From: Arsenicicoccus piscis
GTDB taxonomy: Bacteria; Actinomycetota; Actinomycetes; Actinomycetales; Dermatophilaceae
Length of the DNA stretch: 64,000 nucleotides
Reading direction: 5' to 3'
Assembly (NCBI RefSeq): GCF_022568835.1
Contig: NZ_JAKZHV010000002.1
Location: 1-64,000 of the forward strand
Numbering within the stretch: the stretch's first letter is position 1; each line of letters begins with the position of its first letter. Made by a program: the position numbers and the translations under genes. Below are positions 24,901 through 36,014 of the stretch, in pieces. The notes under the pieces were generated by a model. The model was given only the letters and a program-made list of their open reading frames with translations, was not told the DNA's origin and did no database searches.

Positions 24901-27900
24901 GGGAAGCCTCCATGATCCGGTCCCACACCTCGGAGCCGTCGAGGTCGAGTCCTTCGTTCTCGGCCTGCGCGCGCACGTCCAGCACCCGCTGGTAGTCGCG
25001 CGGCAGGATCAGGGTGAACCGGCCGACGTTCGCGGGCCAGTCCTCGAGCAGGGCCTGGGCGACCGGCGAGTCGGTCCAGGCGACGTGGTCGCGCAGCAGG
25101 CGCTCCAGCACGGGCAGGTCGGTGTCGCGCAGGGGCATGACATCGACCAGCTCGCGGTTGACCCGGGCCTGGTCGAGGTCGAGCACGTAGGCGACGCCGC
25201 CGGACATGCCGGCGCCGACGTTGCGCCCGGTCGGCCCGAGGATGGCGACCGTGCCACCGGTCATGTACTCGAGGCCGTGGTCGCCCACGCCCTCGACGAC
25301 GGCCGTGATGCCGGAGTTGCGGACGCAGAACCGCTCGCCGACCAGCCCGCGCAGGAAGACCTCACCGGTCGTCCCGCCGTAGCCGATGACGTTGCCGGCG
25401 ATGACGTTCTCCTCCGCGACGAGCGACGCCGAGGTGTCCGGGCGGACGACCACGCGGCCACCGGACAGGCCCTTGGCGACGTAGTCGTTGGCGTCGCCGT
25501 AGAGCGTGAGCGTCACGCCGCGCGGCAGGAACGCGCCGAGCGACTGACCGGCGGACCCGCGCAGGGTGACCTCGATGGTGCCGTCCGGCAGCCCCTCGGG
25601 GTGGGCGCTGGTGACGGCGTTGCCGAGCATCGTGCCGACAGTGCGGTTGACGTTGCGCACCGGCGTCTCGATGGTGACCTTGCGGCCCTCGGTGATGGCC
25701 GGCTGCGCCTGCTCGATGAGGGTGTTGTCGAGCGCCTTGGCGAGGCCGTGGTCCTGACCGCTGGTGCAGAAGCGGGCCGAGCCGTCGGTCGGCCGGGCCT
25801 CGCGCAGGATCGGCGCGAGGTCGAGGCCGGAGGCCTTCCAGTGGTCGATCGCCTTGCGGGTGTTGATCGACGAGCTCTGGCCGATGGCCTCCTCGAGGGT
25901 GCGGAAGCCGAGCGCCGCGAGGTGCTCGCGGACCTCCTCGGCGATGTACTCGAAGAAGGTCTCGACGAACTCCGGCTTGCCGGAGAAGCGGGCTCGCAGC
26001 TCGGGGTTCTGCGTCGCGACGCCCACGGGGCACGTGTCGAGGTGGCAGACCCGCATCATGATGCAGCCGCTGACCACGAGCGGGGCCGTGGCGAAGCCGA
26101 ACTCCTCGGCGCCGAGCAGCGCCGCGATGACGACGTCGCGACCGGTCTTCAGCTGGCCGTCGCACTGCACGACGATGCGGTCGCGCAGGCCGTTGAGGAT
26201 CAGCGTCTGCTGGGTCTCGGCGAGGCCGAGCTCCCACGGCGCGCCCGCGTGCTTGAGCGAGGTGAGCGGCGAGGCGCCGGTGCCACCGTCGTGCCCGGAG
26301 ATCAGGACGACGTCGGAGTGCGCCTTGGACACCCCGGCCGCGACCGTGCCGACGCCGACCTCGGAGACCAGCTTGACGTGGATCCGGGCCTTGGGGTTGG
26401 CGTTCTTCAGATCGTGGATCAGCTGCGCCAGGTCCTCGATCGAGTAGATGTCGTGGTGCGGCGGCGGCGAGATCAGGCCCACGCCCGGGGTCGAGTGCCG
26501 GGTCTTGGCCACCCACGGGTAGACCTTGTGGCCGGGCAGCTGCCCGCCCTCGCCGGGCTTGGCGCCCTGGGCCATCTTGATCTGGATGTCGTCGGACTCG
26601 GTGAGGTAGATCGAGGTGACGCCGAAGCGACCCGACGCGACCTGCTTGATCGCCGAGCGGCGCTCGGGGTCGAGCAGGCGCTCGAGGTCCTCGCCGCCCT
26701 CGCCGGTGTTGGAGCGCGCGCCGAGGTGGTTCATCGCGATCGCGAGGGTCTCGTGCGCCTCCTTGGAGATCGAGCCGTAGCTCATCGCCCCGGTGGAGAA
26801 CCGCTTGATGATCTCGCTCGCCGGCTCGACCTCGTCGATCGAGATCGGCTTGTGGCCGGTCTCGGACGCGGACGCGAACTCGAACAGCCCGCGCAGGGTC
26901 ATCAGCCGCTCGGCCTGCTCGTCGACCCGCGCGGTGTACTGCTTGAAGATGTCGTAGCGCCGCTGGCGGGTGGCGTGCTGCAGCCGGAAGACCGTCTCGG
27001 GGTCGAACAGGTGCGGCTCGCCCTCGCGACGCCACTGGTACTCACCCCCGGTCGGGAGGGTGCGGTGCGCGAGCGGCACGGCGTTGATCGGGTAGGCCCG
27101 CTCGTGCCGGGCCGCGCTCTCAGCGGCGATGACGTCCAGCCCGACGCCGCCGAGCTGGGTGACGGTGCCGCTGAAGTACTGGTCGACGAGCTCCTGGGAC
27201 AGGCCGATCGCCTCGAAGACCTGGGCGCCGCGGTAGGAGGCGACGGTGGAGATGCCCATCTTGGACATCACCTTGAGCACGCCCTTGCCGAGCGCCTTGA
27301 TGAGGTTCTTGACCGCCTTGTGCGGGGCCAGGTCGCCGAGCTCGCCGCGGCGGGCGAGGTCCTCGACGGACTCCATCGCGAGGTAGGGGTTGATCGCCGC
27401 CGCGCCGTAGCCGATCAGCAGGGCCACGTGGTGCACCTCGCGGACGTCGCCGGCCTCGATGATCAGACCGACCTGGGTGCGCTGCTTGGTGCGGATGAGG
27501 TGGTGGTGGACGGCCGAGGTGAGCAGCAGCGACGGGATCGGCGCGGTCTCGCGGTCGGAGTCGCGGTCGGAGAGCACGACGAAACGGGCCCCGCCGCGGA
27601 TCGCCTCGGACACCTCGTCGCAGATCGCGTCGAGCCGCCCCTTGAGCGCCAGCGCTCCCCCGTCGACGGCGTAGGTGCCGCGCACCACGTGCGTGGCGTA
27701 GCCCGGGAGGTCGCCGTCGGCGTTGATGCGCACGATCTTGGCGAGCTCGTCGTTGTCGATCACCGGGAACGGCAGCGCGACCTGACGGGCCTGGTCGGGC
27801 GTCGCGTCCAGCGCGTTGCCCTCGGGGCCGATCGTGGAGCCGAGGGAGGTGACCAGCTCCTCACGGATGGCGTCCAGCGGCGGGTTCGTGACCTGCGCGA

Positions 27901-29482
27901 ACAGCTGGGTGAAGTAGTCGAACAGCAGCCGCGGGCGCGAGGACAGCACCGCGATGGGGGTGTCGGTGCCCATCGAGCCGAGCGCCTCGCCGCCGGTGCG
28001 CGCCATCGGCGACAGCAGGATCTTCAGCTCCTCGGTCGTGTAGCCGAACGTCTGCTGGCGGCGCACGACCGATTTCGGGGTGTGCACGACGTGCTCGCGC
28101 TCGGGCAGGTCGCCGAGCTCGATGACGCCTGCCGCCAGCCACTCGCCGTAGGGCTCGGCGGCGGCCAGCTCGCTCTTGACGTCGTCGTCGCTGATGATCT
28201 CGCCCTTGGCGGTGTCGACCAGGAACATCCGGCCGGGCTGCAGACGGCCCTTGCGGACCACCCTGGCCGGGTCGATCTGGTCGAGCACGCCGGCCTCGGA
28301 GGCCAGCACGACGAGCCCGTCGTCCGTGACCCAGTAGCGGCCGGGGCGCAGGCCGTTGCGGTCGAGGACCGCACCGATCAGGGTGCCGTCGGTGAACGTC
28401 ACGCAGGCCGGCCCGTCCCACGGCTCCATGAACATGGAGTGGAACTCGTAGAACGCCTTGCGGGCCGGGTCCATCTCCTCGTGGTTCTCCCAGGCCTCCG
28501 GGATCATCATCAGGACGGCGTGCGGCAGCGACCGGCCGCCGAGGTGCAGCAGCTCGAGCACCTCGTCGAACGACGCGGAGTCCGAGGCGTCGGGGGTGCA
28601 GATCGGGAACAGCCGGTCCAGGTCGCCCGGGATCACGTCGCTGCGCAGCATCGACTCGCGGGTGCGCATCCAGTTGCGGTTGCCCTTGACGGTGTTGATC
28701 TCGCCGTTGTGCGCGATGTAGCGGTAGGGGTGCGACCTCGGCCAGCTCGGGAAGGTGTTGGTCGAGAACCGCGAGTGGACCAGGGCCAGCTCGGTGGTCC
28801 AGCGCTCGTCCGACAGGTCGGGGAAGAACTGCTCGAGCTGCTCGGTCGTGAGCATGCCCTTGTAGACCAGGGTGCGCGCCGACAGCGACGCGAAATAGAC
28901 GTTGACCTCGTGCTCCGCGCGCTTGCGCAGGCAGAACGCCAGTCGGTCCAGCTCGATCCCGCTGGCGGCGGCGCCGCCGGACTGGGCCACGAACAGCAGC
29001 CGGAAGGCGGGCATGCACTCCTGCGCCATCTGGCCGACGAGCCCGCGCACGTGCGGGACGTCACGCCAGCCGAGCACGTCGAGGTCCTCCTCGTGCGCGA
29101 GGGCCGCGATCCGCCGCTCGGCGCGCTCGCGCTCGCCGTCCTGCTCGGGCAGGAACGCCATGCCGACCGCGTAGTGCCCGGCCTCGGGCAGCTCGAAGTC
29201 GGTGACCGCGCGCAGGAACTCGTCGGGGACCTGGGTGAGGATGCCGGCGCCGTCGCCGACCGTCGGGTCGGCGCCGGTGGCGCCGCGATGCTCGAGGTTG
29301 GTCAGGGCGAGGAGCGCCTGGTCGACGATGTCGTGCCCGGCGGAGCCGCGCAAGGTGGCGACGAGGGCGACACCGCACGCGTCGTGCTCGAACTCCGAGC
29401 GGTAGAGGCCGTGGTCCTCGGGGCCTGCAGCGAAGCGACGAAACGTCGGCGGGACGGGCATGAGGTCCGTCACGGTGATCAC
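24893..29482 (-). CDS. gltB: Glutamate synthase (NADPH) large subunit
   Basis: Alpha subunit of GOGAT, 1529 aa. It hydrolyses glutamine and passes the ammonia down a tunnel to 2-oxoglutarate, giving two glutamates. Order of domains: class II glutaminase with its Cys nucleophile in HDACGV (about residue 36, exposed after processing), a central linker domain, the FMN/synthase domain with the 3Fe-4S site [15 protein letters not shown], and the C-terminal beta-helix domain. The start is uncertain: GTG 29482, GTG 29473 or ATG 29461 all precede the processed Cys. Operon with gltD. Confidence 0.97.
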   Translation of the reverse strand: MITVTDLMPVPPTFRRFAAGPEDHGLYRSEFEHDACGVALVATLRGSAGHDIVDQALLALTNLEHRGATGADPTVGDGAGILTQVPDEFLRAVTDFELPEAGHYAVGMAFLPEQDGERERAERRIAALAHEEDLDVLGWRDVPHVRGLVGQMAQECMPAFRLLFVAQSGGAAASGIELDRLAFCLRKRAEHEVNVYFASLSARTLVYKGMLTTEQLEQFFPDLSDERWTTELALVHSRFSTNTFPSWPRSHPYRYIAHNGEINTVKGNRNWMRTRESMLRSDVIPGDLDRLFPICTPDASDSASFDEVLELLHLGGRSLPHAVLMMIPEAWENHEEMDPARKAFYEFHSMFMEPWDGPACVTFTDGTLIGAVLDRNGLRPGRYWVTDDGLVVLASEAGVLDQIDPARVVRKGRLQPGRMFLVDTAKGEIISDDDVKSELAAAEPYGEWLAAGVIELGDLPEREHVVHTPKSVVRRQQTFGYTTEELKILLSPMARTGGEALGSMGTDTPIAVLSSRPRLLFDYFTQLFAQVTNPPLDAIREELVTSLGSTIGPEGNALDATPDQARQVALPFPVIDNDELAKIVRINADGDLPGYATHVVRGTYAVDGGALALKGRLDAICDEVSEAIRGGARFVVLSDRDSDRETAPIPSLLLTSAVHHHLIRTKQRTQVGLIIEAGDVREVHHVALLIGYGAAAINPYLAMESVEDLARRGELGDLAPHKAVKNLIKALGKGVLKVMSKMGISTVASYRGAQVFEAIGLSQELVDQYFSGTVTQLGGVGLDVIAAESAARHERAYPINAVPLAHRTLPTGGEYQWRREGEPHLFDPETVFRLQHATRQRRYDIFKQYTARVDEQAERLMTLRGLFEFASASETGHKPISIDEVEPASEIIKRFSTGAMSYGSISKEAHETLAIAMNHLGARSNTGEGGEDLERLLDPERRSAIKQVASGRFGVTSIYLTESDDIQIKMAQGAKPGEGGQLPGHKVYPWVAKTRHSTPGVGLISPPPHHDIYSIEDLAQLIHDLKNANPKARIHVKLVSEVGVGTVAAGVSKAHSDVVLISGHDGGTGASPLTSLKHAGAPWELGLAETQQTLILNGLRDRIVVQCDGQLKTGRDVVIAALLGAEEFGFATAPLVVSGCIMMRVCHLDTCPVGVATQNPELRARFSGKPEFVETFFEYIAEEVREHLAALGFRTLEEAIGQSSSINTRKAIDHWKASGLDLAPILREARPTDGSARFCTSGQDHGLAKALDNTLIEQAQPAITEGRKVTIETPVRNVNRTVGTMLGNAVTSAHPEGLPDGTIEVTLRGSAGQSLGAFLPRGVTLTLYGDANDYVAKGLSGGRVVVRPDTSASLVAEENVIAGNVIGYGGTTGEVFLRGLVGERFCVRNSGITAVVEGVGDHGLEYMTGGTVAILGPTGRNVGAGMSGGVAYVLDLDQARVNRELVDVMPLRDTDLPVLERLLRDHVAWTDSPVAQALLEDWPANVGRFTLILPRDYQRVLDVRAQAENEGLDLDGSEVWDRIMEASRG

Positions 29483-29559
29483 CGTCCTTACGGCACGGGA
29501 CCGCTCGCTTCACGACCTGGCGACAACCTAGTCGAGGGCGAGCGGTCAAGGGGCTGGGG

Positions 29560-29591
29560 CCACCCGGGGAGCATCGTCGGGCCTCGGGTGG
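29560..29591 (-). terminator. Possible terminator downstream of lgt
   Basis: CCACCCGGGG pairs with CCTCGGGTGG (one mismatch) around a 12-base loop, between the lgt stop and the gltB start. No U-run follows. Confidence 0.45.
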
Positions 29592-29631
29592 CGGCAGGGG
29601 TTCAGCCTGCCGCGTCCTGCGTTCTGGACAC

Positions 29632-30489
29632 CTACGCGTCCGCTGGTTGAGACTTTTCGTCCCGGTCTCGGCCGCCACGGGCGAGGAGGAACCAGCCGAG
29701 CCCGAAGGCGAAGACCAGAATGCTGGTCCATACATTAAGGCGTAGCCCGAGGATGTGGTTCGCCGGGTCGACCCGCAGGATCTCGATCCAGAGCCGGCCG
29801 AGGGTGTAGCCCATGATGAGCAGCGCGAACAGCTGGCCGCGGCGCAGGACGAACCGCCGCTCCACGGCCAGCAGCACCCCCGCCAGGGCGAAGCACCAGA
29901 GCGCCTCGTAGAGGAAGGTCGGGTGGAACACGCCGAGCGGGATCGGGTTGCCGGCGGCGTCCCGGACGGCCTGGCCGCCCGACCACTGCCAGATCTCGAG
30001 GCCCCACGGCAGGGTCGTCGGACCGCCGTAGAGCTCGTTGTTGAAGTAGTTGCCGAACCGGCCGAGCCCCTGGGCGATCGCGAGGCCAGGGGCGAGGGCG
30101 TCGGCGAAGACCATCAGGTCCACCCCGTGGCGGCGGCAGCCGATCCAGGCCCCGAGCGCCCCGAGCGCCACGGCGCCCCAGATGCCGAGCCCGCCCTCCC
30201 AGATCTTGAACGCGTCGAGCGGGTGCCCACCGGGCCCGAAGTAGGGCTGGTAGGACGTGATGACGTGGTAGAGCCGGCCCCCCACGATCCCGAACGGCAC
30301 CGCCCAGAACGCCACGAGGTCTACCTGCTCCGCGGTGCCGCCGCGGGCCTCGAGGCGCCGCCTGGTCATGATCAGCGCCACGAAGATGCCCGCGAGGATG
30401 CACAGCGCGTAGGCGCGCGCCGGCAGCGGGCCGAGCCACCACACGCCCTGGGTCGGGCTGGGGATGAGTCCCGGGAGATGAGCGAGCAT
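29632..30489 (-). CDS. lgt: Prolipoprotein diacylglyceryl transferase
   Basis: Membrane enzyme that moves diacylglycerol from phosphatidylglycerol to the lipobox cysteine of prolipoproteins. 285 aa, seven predicted helices. Signatures: GGRLYHVITS (with the conserved His) and GRFGNYFNNELYG (Lgt signature with the catalytic Arg region). A short charged tail follows the last helix. It lies 18 bases downstream of the DsbA-like gene and is probably the last gene of the trpC-trpB-trpA-mauE-dsbA-lgt unit; trp and lgt adjacency is common in actinobacteria. Confidence 0.96.
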   Translation of the reverse strand: MLAHLPGLIPSPTQGVWWLGPLPARAYALCILAGIFVALIMTRRRLEARGGTAEQVDLVAFWAVPFGIVGGRLYHVITSYQPYFGPGGHPLDAFKIWEGGLGIWGAVALGALGAWIGCRRHGVDLMVFADALAPGLAIAQGLGRFGNYFNNELYGGPTTLPWGLEIWQWSGGQAVRDAAGNPIPLGVFHPTFLYEALWCFALAGVLLAVERRFVLRRGQLFALLIMGYTLGRLWIEILRVDPANHILGLRLNVWTSILVFAFGLGWFLLARGGRDRDEKSQPADA

Positions 30490-30507
30490 CGAGGGTCGCC
30501 GGTCGCT

Positions 30508-31320
30508 CTACTGGCTCGCGGCGGGCGACGCCGCCGGGGTGGCGGCCTTGGGGTCCTTGGCGATCTGCTCCATCAGCGCCGGGAACTGCGCGGAGGTGAC
30601 GCCGGCGAGGCGCTGCAGCGGGACCGTCGTGCCGTTGACCTTCAGGGTCGGCGTGCCGGTGACCCCGGCCTTGCTGGCGGCGGCGTCGGTGCCGGTCACG
30701 AAGTTCTTCATCGAGCCGTCCTTGACGCACTGCTGGAAGGTCGTCAGCTTGTCACCGGTGATGCCGGCGTCCTTGGCGAAGGTGTTGAGCAGCTGGTCGT
30801 CGGTGTAGCCCTGGCCCTCGGTGGCCGGCTGGTTGGCGAAGATCGCGTCGTGGTAGCCCTTGTAGGCCCCGACGACGTCGGCGCAGGCCGCGGCGTTGCC
30901 GGCACGCGCCGACGAGTCGTTGCGCAGGTTGTTGTCGAGGAAGGTCATGTCGCGGTAGGTCACCAGGGCGGTGCCCGCGGCCGCCATCTTCTCGATCTCG
31001 CCGCCGAAGACGTCCTCGAACTGCTTGCAGATCGGGCACTGGTAGTCGAAGTAGAGGTCGAGCTTCATGGCGTCGGCCTTGGCCTTGCCGTTGTCGATGA
31101 TGATGCCGGTCTTGTCGGCGTTGGCGTTCGGCGGGGTCGTCGCGGACCTGGCCGCCTGGTCGACCGAGGACTGCGAGCTGCGGTAGGCCCAGGTCGCCCC
31201 GATCATGGCGAGCGCGAGGACCAGCACGGTCACGACCGCGACGATCACCACCCGCGAGCCGTTGGCCTTCGGTGCGGCCGCGGCCGCCTTGGCCTTGCGG
31301 TCCTGGGGGCTGCTGCTCAT
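30508..31320 (-). CDS. Membrane-anchored DsbA-like thiol oxidoreductase
   Basis: 270 aa. One N-terminal membrane helix (about 23-45) anchors a thioredoxin-fold domain outside the cell, with active-site CPIC at residues 95-98 and a cis-Pro loop in GVTGTPTLKV. It should form or shuffle disulfides in exported proteins, like mycobacterial and corynebacterial DsbA-type enzymes. The tail is rich in Ala/Pro. Its ATG overlaps the TGA of the MauE-like gene (ATGA), so the two are co-translated; MauE-type membrane proteins are plausible redox partners. Confidence 0.92.
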   Translation of the reverse strand: MSSSPQDRKAKAAAAAPKANGSRVVIVAVVTVLVLALAMIGATWAYRSSQSSVDQAARSATTPPNANADKTGIIIDNGKAKADAMKLDLYFDYQCPICKQFEDVFGGEIEKMAAAGTALVTYRDMTFLDNNLRNDSSARAGNAAACADVVGAYKGYHDAIFANQPATEGQGYTDDQLLNTFAKDAGITGDKLTTFQQCVKDGSMKNFVTGTDAAASKAGVTGTPTLKVNGTTVPLQRLAGVTSAQFPALMEQIAKDPKAATPAASPAASQ

Positions 31321-31883
31321 CGGGCGATCTCCTTGTCACTGCTGTCGGTCGTGCTGTCGCTGGTGCTGGTGGGGCCACTGGTGCCGGTGCTGCTGGTGGT
31401 GCTGGTCGTCGCGCCCGGGGCGCGATCCGGGGCGAGCCAACCGTCGACGCTCCACAGGCTACGGGGTCGCACGACCAGCCACAGGCCGAGGGCGAGCAAC
31501 CCGGCGTCGCGCAGGATCTCGCCGAGGTAGTTGGTCTGCTCGGGCGCGATAGTGCCGCCACCGCCGAAGCAGCCGCAGTCGATGGACAGCCCGCGCGACC
31601 AGGCACTCACGATGCCACCGACGAAGGCGAGCAGCAGCACCGACACGGTGGCGGCCGCCCAGCGGGTGAAGACACCGAGCACGAGCAGCAGCCCGAGGAT
31701 GATCTCGAGGCCGGGGAGCAGGTAGCCCACGAGGTTGGCGGCGTCGTAGGGCAGGATCTGGTAGGCCCGGACGGCCTGCGCGGAGCCCGGCAGGTTGGTG
31801 ACCTTGAGGGCGCCGGCGACGATTATCACTGCGCCGAGGACCAGCCGGGCGAGCAGCGAGACGTAGGGGGCGACCCGGCTCAT
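31317..31883 (-). CDS. MauE/DoxX-like membrane redox protein
   Basis: 188 aa with four membrane helices and the MauE motif DCGCFGGGG between helices 3 and 4, a Cys pair able to relay electrons across the membrane. MauE-type proteins support disulfide formation; here the gene overlaps the DsbA-like gene (ATGA) and trpA (ATGA), so it is probably the partner that reoxidises that enzyme. The last 30 residues are a Ser/Thr repeat tail. The start at ATG 31883 is fixed by the overlap with the trpA stop; the long open frame upstream is a shadow of trpA. Confidence 0.88.
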   Translation of the reverse strand: MSRVAPYVSLLARLVLGAVIIVAGALKVTNLPGSAQAVRAYQILPYDAANLVGYLLPGLEIILGLLLVLGVFTRWAAATVSVLLLAFVGGIVSAWSRGLSIDCGCFGGGGTIAPEQTNYLGEILRDAGLLALGLWLVVRPRSLWSVDGWLAPDRAPGATTSTTSSTGTSGPTSTSDSTTDSSDKEIAR

Positions 31884-32722
31884 GCCTGGGGTCCTTCCCC
31901 GTGCTCCGCGCGGCGTCCCTCGCGGACCCCGGCCGCCAGCTCGCGGGTCAGCGCCCGCAGCGCGTCCTCGCCCTCGCCCAGGGCCTTGACCAGCGCGGAC
32001 CCGACGATGACGCCGTCGGCGTAGGCGGCGACCTCGGCGGCCTGCTCGCGCGTGGACACGCCAAGGCCCACCGCCAGGGGCAGGTCGGTGGCCGCACGAG
32101 CCCGGTCGATGGTGTCGTGCGCCCGACCTCCGACGGTGGTGCGCGCCCCGGTCACGCCCATCACCGAGGTGACGTAGACGAAGCCCCGGCAGGCTGCGGT
32201 CGTGGCGGCCATCCGCTGCTCGGTGGTGCTCGGGGCGACCAGGAAGATCGGGTCGAGACCGTGCTGGTCGGCGGCGGCGAGCCACGCGCCGGCCTCGTCG
32301 GGGATCAGGTCGGGGGTGATCAGGCCCCAGCCGCCGGCAGCCGCGAGGTCCGCGGCGAAGGCGTCGACGCCGTGCCGCAGGACGAGGTTGTAGTAGGACA
32401 TGATCACGGCCGGTGCGCCGGCCTCGGCGACCGCGCGCACGGCCCGGAAGGCGTCCGCGACCCGCACGCCGCCCGCGAGAGCCACGACCGAGGCGTCCTG
32501 GATGGTCGGGCCGTCGAGGACCGGGTCGGTGTAGGGGATGCCCACCTCGACCACGTCGCAGCCGGACTCGACCAGGGCGACCATCGCGGCGATGGAGTCG
32601 TCCACGGTCGGGTAGCCCACGGGCAGGTAGCCCACGAGCGCGGCCCGACCCTCGGCCCGGCACGCCGCGAGGGTGCGCGACAGCTCGGTCGAGGGCGGGG
32701 TGGTCGTCACCTCGGTGCTCAC
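31880..32722 (-). CDS. trpA: Tryptophan synthase alpha subunit
   Basis: Cleaves indole-3-glycerol phosphate to indole and glyceraldehyde-3-phosphate. 280 aa TIM barrel with the catalytic pair in [19 protein letters not shown] (the equivalents of E. coli Glu49 and Asp60) and the loop GVTGAR. GTG 32722 overlaps the trpB stop as GTGA. The enzyme forms an alpha2-beta2 complex with TrpB. The downstream ATGA overlap ties it to the MauE-like gene. Confidence 0.97.
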   Translation of the reverse strand: MSTEVTTTPPSTELSRTLAACRAEGRAALVGYLPVGYPTVDDSIAAMVALVESGCDVVEVGIPYTDPVLDGPTIQDASVVALAGGVRVADAFRAVRAVAEAGAPAVIMSYYNLVLRHGVDAFAADLAAAGGWGLITPDLIPDEAGAWLAAADQHGLDPIFLVAPSTTEQRMAATTAACRGFVYVTSVMGVTGARTTVGGRAHDTIDRARAATDLPLAVGLGVSTREQAAEVAAYADGVIVGSALVKALGEGEDALRALTRELAAGVREGRRAEHGEGPQA

Positions 32723-33975
32723 CAGCCACTCCCCTCTTCCTGCGCCGGGTGCTCCTCGGCCTTGCGCTTCTCCTCCTCGACGAGCTCCTCGCCCGTGAGG
32801 TATCCGAACCAGCGGCCCGCCGTGTGCACGTCCTTGTCGCCGCGCCCCGAGAGGCTGACGAGGACGACCGCGTCGGGGCCGAGCTCGCGCCCGACCTGCA
32901 TGGCACCGGCGAGCGCGTGCGCGCTCTCGATGGCAGGAAGGATGCCCTCCGTGCGTGAGAGCAGCCTGAACGCCTCCATCGCCTCGTCGTCGGTGATCGC
33001 GCGGTACTCGGCGCGCCCGGAGTCGTGCAGCATCGCGTGCTCGGGCCCGACGCTCGGGTAGTCCAGCCCGGCCGACACCGAGTGCGACTCGATCGTCTGG
33101 CCGTCGTCGTCCTGCAGCAGGTAGGTGTAGGCCCCGTGCAGCACGCCCGGGGTGCCGGTCGCGAACCGCGCGGCGTGCCGGCCGGACTCGATGCCCGCAC
33201 CACCGGCCTCGAGGCCGATCAGCCGCACGCCCTCGTCGGGGACGAACGCGTGGAAGATGCCCATCGCGTTGGAGCCGCCGCCGACGCAGGCCACGACCGC
33301 GTCGGGCAGCCGGCCGGTGAGCTCCTGCACCTGCTCGCGGGCCTCCTCGCCGATGATCTTGTGGAAGTCGCGGACCATCTCCGGGAACGGGTGCGGACCG
33401 GTGACGGTCCCGAGCACGTAGTGCGTGGTCTCGACGTTGGCGACCCAGTCGCGGAAGGCCTCGTTGACCGCGTCCTTGAGGGTCTGGCTACCGTGCTCGA
33501 CGGGGATGACCTCGGCGCCGAGCAGGCGCATCCGGGCGACGTTGAGCGCCTGGCGCTCGGTGTCCCGCTTGCCCATGTAGATGACGCAGTCCAGCCCCAT
33601 GAGTGCCGCGGCCGTTGCGGTGGCGACGCCGTGCTGGCCCGCCCCGGTCTCGGCGATGACGCGGGTCTTGCCCATCCGGCGGGTGAGCAGCGCCTGCCCG
33701 AGGACGTTGTTGATCTTGTGCGACCCGGTGTGGTTGAGGTCCTCGCGCTTGAGGATGACCCGCGCCCCGCCGCAGTGCTCGGCGAAGCGCGGCGCCTCGG
33801 TGATGATGCTCGGGCGACCGGTGTAGGTGCGCTGCAGCCGGTCGAGCTCGGCGACGAACTCGGGGTCGACCCAGGCCTTCTGGCGCTGCTCGTCCAGCTC
33901 CTCGAGAGCGGCGATGAGCGCCTCGGGGACGTAGCGCCCACCGAAGGCGTCGAAGCGGCCGACTGGTGTGCTCAC
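32719..33975 (-). CDS. trpB: Tryptophan synthase beta subunit
   Basis: PLP enzyme that condenses indole with serine. 418 aa. The PLP lysine is K87 in HTGSHKINN, and the phosphate-binding loop is VGGGSNAMG. The GTG at 33975 is chosen because AAGGAGG lies 5 bases before it; the longer frame from GTG 34002 would put this ribosome site inside the gene. The C-terminal tail ([15 protein letters not shown]) is a charged extension. It is 55 bases downstream of trpC. Confidence 0.97.
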   Translation of the reverse strand: MSTPVGRFDAFGGRYVPEALIAALEELDEQRQKAWVDPEFVAELDRLQRTYTGRPSIITEAPRFAEHCGGARVILKREDLNHTGSHKINNVLGQALLTRRMGKTRVIAETGAGQHGVATATAAALMGLDCVIYMGKRDTERQALNVARMRLLGAEVIPVEHGSQTLKDAVNEAFRDWVANVETTHYVLGTVTGPHPFPEMVRDFHKIIGEEAREQVQELTGRLPDAVVACVGGGSNAMGIFHAFVPDEGVRLIGLEAGGAGIESGRHAARFATGTPGVLHGAYTYLLQDDDGQTIESHSVSAGLDYPSVGPEHAMLHDSGRAEYRAITDDEAMEAFRLLSRTEGILPAIESAHALAGAMQVGRELGPDAVVLVSLSGRGDKDVHTAGRWFGYLTGEELVEEEKRKAEEHPAQEEGSGW

Positions 33976-34030
33976 CAGGACCTCCTTGGTCGTAGTCGAC
34001 ACCGGCGCGACGGCCGGCGACAGGGTCGGG

Positions 34031-34852
34031 CTAGTGCCGCAGGGCCGGGTGGGCGCCCGCGGCGATCAGGTCGGCGACGGCCTCGCGCGGGCGGCCACCG
34101 GTCACGAGCGCCTCGCCGACGAGGGCGGCGTCGGCACCGGCGCGGGCGAGGTCGAGGATGTCGTGCTGTCCACGGACGCCGGACTCGGCGACCTTCACCG
34201 CGCTCGCGGGCAGCATCTCGGCGACCTTGGCGAAGGTGGAGCGGTCGACCTCGAGCGTCTTGAGGTTGCGGTTGTTGACCCCGATCACCCGGGCGCCGGC
34301 GTCGACCGCACGCCGCGCCTCCTCGGTGTCGTGCACCTCGACCAGGGCGGTCATGCCGAGGGACTCGGCGCGCTCGCGCATCGACACGAGGGTGGTCTGG
34401 TCGAGGGCCGCGACGATGAGCAGGATGACGTCGGCGCCGTGCGCGCGCGCCTCCCACAGCTGGTAGGGCTCGACCATGAAGTCCTTGCGCAGCACCGGCA
34501 CGTCGACGCGCGAACGCACCTCGGCGAGGTCGCGCAGGCTGCCCCCGAAGCGGCGCTGCTCGGTGAGCACGCTGATGACGCTTGCCCCACCCTCGGCGTA
34601 GTCGGCGGCGAGGCCGGCCGGGTCGGCGATCAGTGCGAGTGCGCCCTTGCTCGGGCTGGAGCGCTTGACCTCGGCGATGATGCGGATGCCCTGGGTGCGT
34701 CCGGCCGCGAGCGCGGTGGCCGCGTCCAGGGCGGGTGCCCGTCGCTCGGCGGCCTCCTTGAGGTCGTCGAAACTGGTCTGCTGCTGACGCTCGGCGAGGT
34801 CCGCACGGACCCCGGCGATGATGTCGTCGAGAACGGTCGGCGTTGCTGGCAC
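34031..34852 (-). CDS. trpC: Indole-3-glycerol phosphate synthase
   Basis: Closes the indole ring in tryptophan synthesis. 273 aa monofunctional TIM barrel with [13 protein letters not shown] near residue 57, the catalytic [25 protein letters not shown] and AESGVRG. The GTG at 34852 stands 6 bases after TAGCCT, so trpC probably begins its own leaderless transcript and heads the trpC-trpB-trpA group separately from trpE. Confidence 0.97.
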   Translation of the reverse strand: MPATPTVLDDIIAGVRADLAERQQQTSFDDLKEAAERRAPALDAATALAAGRTQGIRIIAEVKRSSPSKGALALIADPAGLAADYAEGGASVISVLTEQRRFGGSLRDLAEVRSRVDVPVLRKDFMVEPYQLWEARAHGADVILLIVAALDQTTLVSMRERAESLGMTALVEVHDTEEARRAVDAGARVIGVNNRNLKTLEVDRSTFAKVAEMLPASAVKVAESGVRGQHDILDLARAGADAALVGEALVTGGRPREAVADLIAAGAHPALRH

Positions 34853-34858
34853 CTGGCC

Positions 34859-34864
34859 AGGCTA
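34859..34864 (-). promoter_or_regulatory. -10 element of trpC (leaderless)
   Basis: TAGCCT on the minus strand, 6 bases before the trpC GTG. There is no room for a leader-peptide attenuator. Confidence 0.6.
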
Positions 34865-34955
34865 GGGCCCCGGCAACAGTTGGCCTAAATCGGGGCCCCG
34901 CGTCTCACCAGGTTGGACGGGGTGGGACGTGGAGCTGGACGGTGCGGCGCACGGG

Positions 34956-35357
34956 CTACCAGCGCAGGACGCCGAACACCAACCACCCGGCGAGGACCGC
35001 GCCGAGGACCCGACCGACCGGAGCGCGGTCCAGCAGCGGGTCGACCCGGCTGGGCCGGCCGGCGCGACGGCTGCGCACGTCGTCCACGAACCACGCGAGG
35101 GAGGCGACCGCGACCAGGAGCACCACGACCGTGGCGTAGCCGTTGCTGTGCAGGGCCGCCGTGAGGTCACCGTGGGCGAGCGAGCTGACGGCGCGCATGC
35201 CGCCGCAGAACGGGCAGGGCAGGCCGGTCACGGCGAGAAAGGGGCAGCTGCCCCAGGACCCGGGCTGGTGCGGGTCCCGCACGAGCAGGGCGCCCACGCC
35301 GAGCGCCTGCGCGCCCACGAGCGCGGCGGGCAGGTCCAGCGGACGGACGTCGGTCAC
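34956..35357 (-). CDS. DUF2752 membrane protein
   Basis: 133 aa with three or four membrane helices and the family motif CPFCGGMRAV in the first third, two cysteines that might bind metal or form a disulfide. Function unknown. A member of this family is usual between the Trp membrane protein and trpC in actinobacteria. GTG 35357 is preferred over 35366 because TACCGT ends 7 bases before it. Confidence 0.87.
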   Translation of the reverse strand: MTDVRPLDLPAALVGAQALGVGALLVRDPHQPGSWGSCPFLAVTGLPCPFCGGMRAVSSLAHGDLTAALHSNGYATVVVLLVAVASLAWFVDDVRSRRAGRPSRVDPLLDRAPVGRVLGAVLAGWLVFGVLRW

Positions 35358-35364
35358 TCTCGAC

Positions 35365-35370
35365 ACGGTA
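35365..35370 (-). promoter_or_regulatory. -10 element of the DUF2752 gene (leaderless)
   Basis: TACCGT on the minus strand, 7 bases before the GTG at 35357. Confidence 0.5.
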
Positions 35371-35467
35371 GCCGAGGACCCGATGATTCCTGAGCGGATG
35401 CTCAGCGTGCGTTAGCGTGGCGACAACGACCGGCGCAGGGACCGGTCCCGTTCTGCAGGAGACGCTC

Positions 35468-35980
35468 GTGAGCAACCAGCAGCCCCCGCCCTACGGCGAG
35501 AACGACCCGCAGGAGCCGTCGGCGGGCTCGTCCGGTGCCCAGTCGAACAACCCCTACGGCACTCCCGCGCCCCCGCCGCCCGGCAGCGGTGGCTACCAGG
35601 CTCCCCCGCCGTACCAGAGCGGCGGCTACCCCGGTGGTGGCTACCAGCCGCCGCCCCCGCGCAACACGCTGGCGATCGTCTCGCTGGTGCTCGGTATCGC
35701 GTCGATCCCCCTCGCCTGCTGCGGTGGCTACCCCGGCCTCGTCGCCGGCATCGCGGCCATCGTCCTGGCGGTGCTGGCGCGCGGCAAGGTCCGCCGCGGC
35801 GAGGCCGGTCAGGCCGGGCTGGCGACGGCCGGCATGGTCACCGGCATCGTCGGTCTGGTGATCTCGGCCGCCCTGCTGATCGTCGGCATGATCCTCGGCC
35901 CGAAGATGGCCGAGTGCCAGAACATCTCGGACCCGCAGCAGCAGAGCCAGTGCATGATCGACAAGCTGCAGGGCAAGTAG
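35468..35980 (+). CDS. DUF4190 membrane protein with Pro/Gly/Tyr-rich N-terminus
   Basis: 170 aa. Residues 1-65 are a disordered region rich in Pro, Gly, Tyr and Gln with GGYQ/PPPY repeats. Two membrane helices follow (about 67-100 and 118-145) with the DUF4190 pattern NTLAIVSLVLGIASI, then a short outer tail with two cysteines. GTG 35468 has AGGAGA 6 bases upstream. Function unknown. It is the only plus-strand gene inside the trp cluster and is closed by a strong hairpin. Confidence 0.87.
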   Translation: MSNQQPPPYGENDPQEPSAGSSGAQSNNPYGTPAPPPPGSGGYQAPPPYQSGGYPGGGYQPPPPRNTLAIVSLVLGIASIPLACCGGYPGLVAGIAAIVLAVLARGKVRRGEAGQAGLATAGMVTGIVGLVISAALLIVGMILGPKMAECQNISDPQQQSQCMIDKLQGK

Positions 35981-36014
35981 GCCCTACCAGCTCCTACCAG
36001 CTGCTACGCCAACG

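Noticed and set aside
24824..29650. 1608-codon open frame on the plus strand
   Set aside because: It is the antisense shadow of gltB/gltD, whose protein motifs are complete on the minus strand; the plus frame is Arg/Gly/Asp-rich without any domain.
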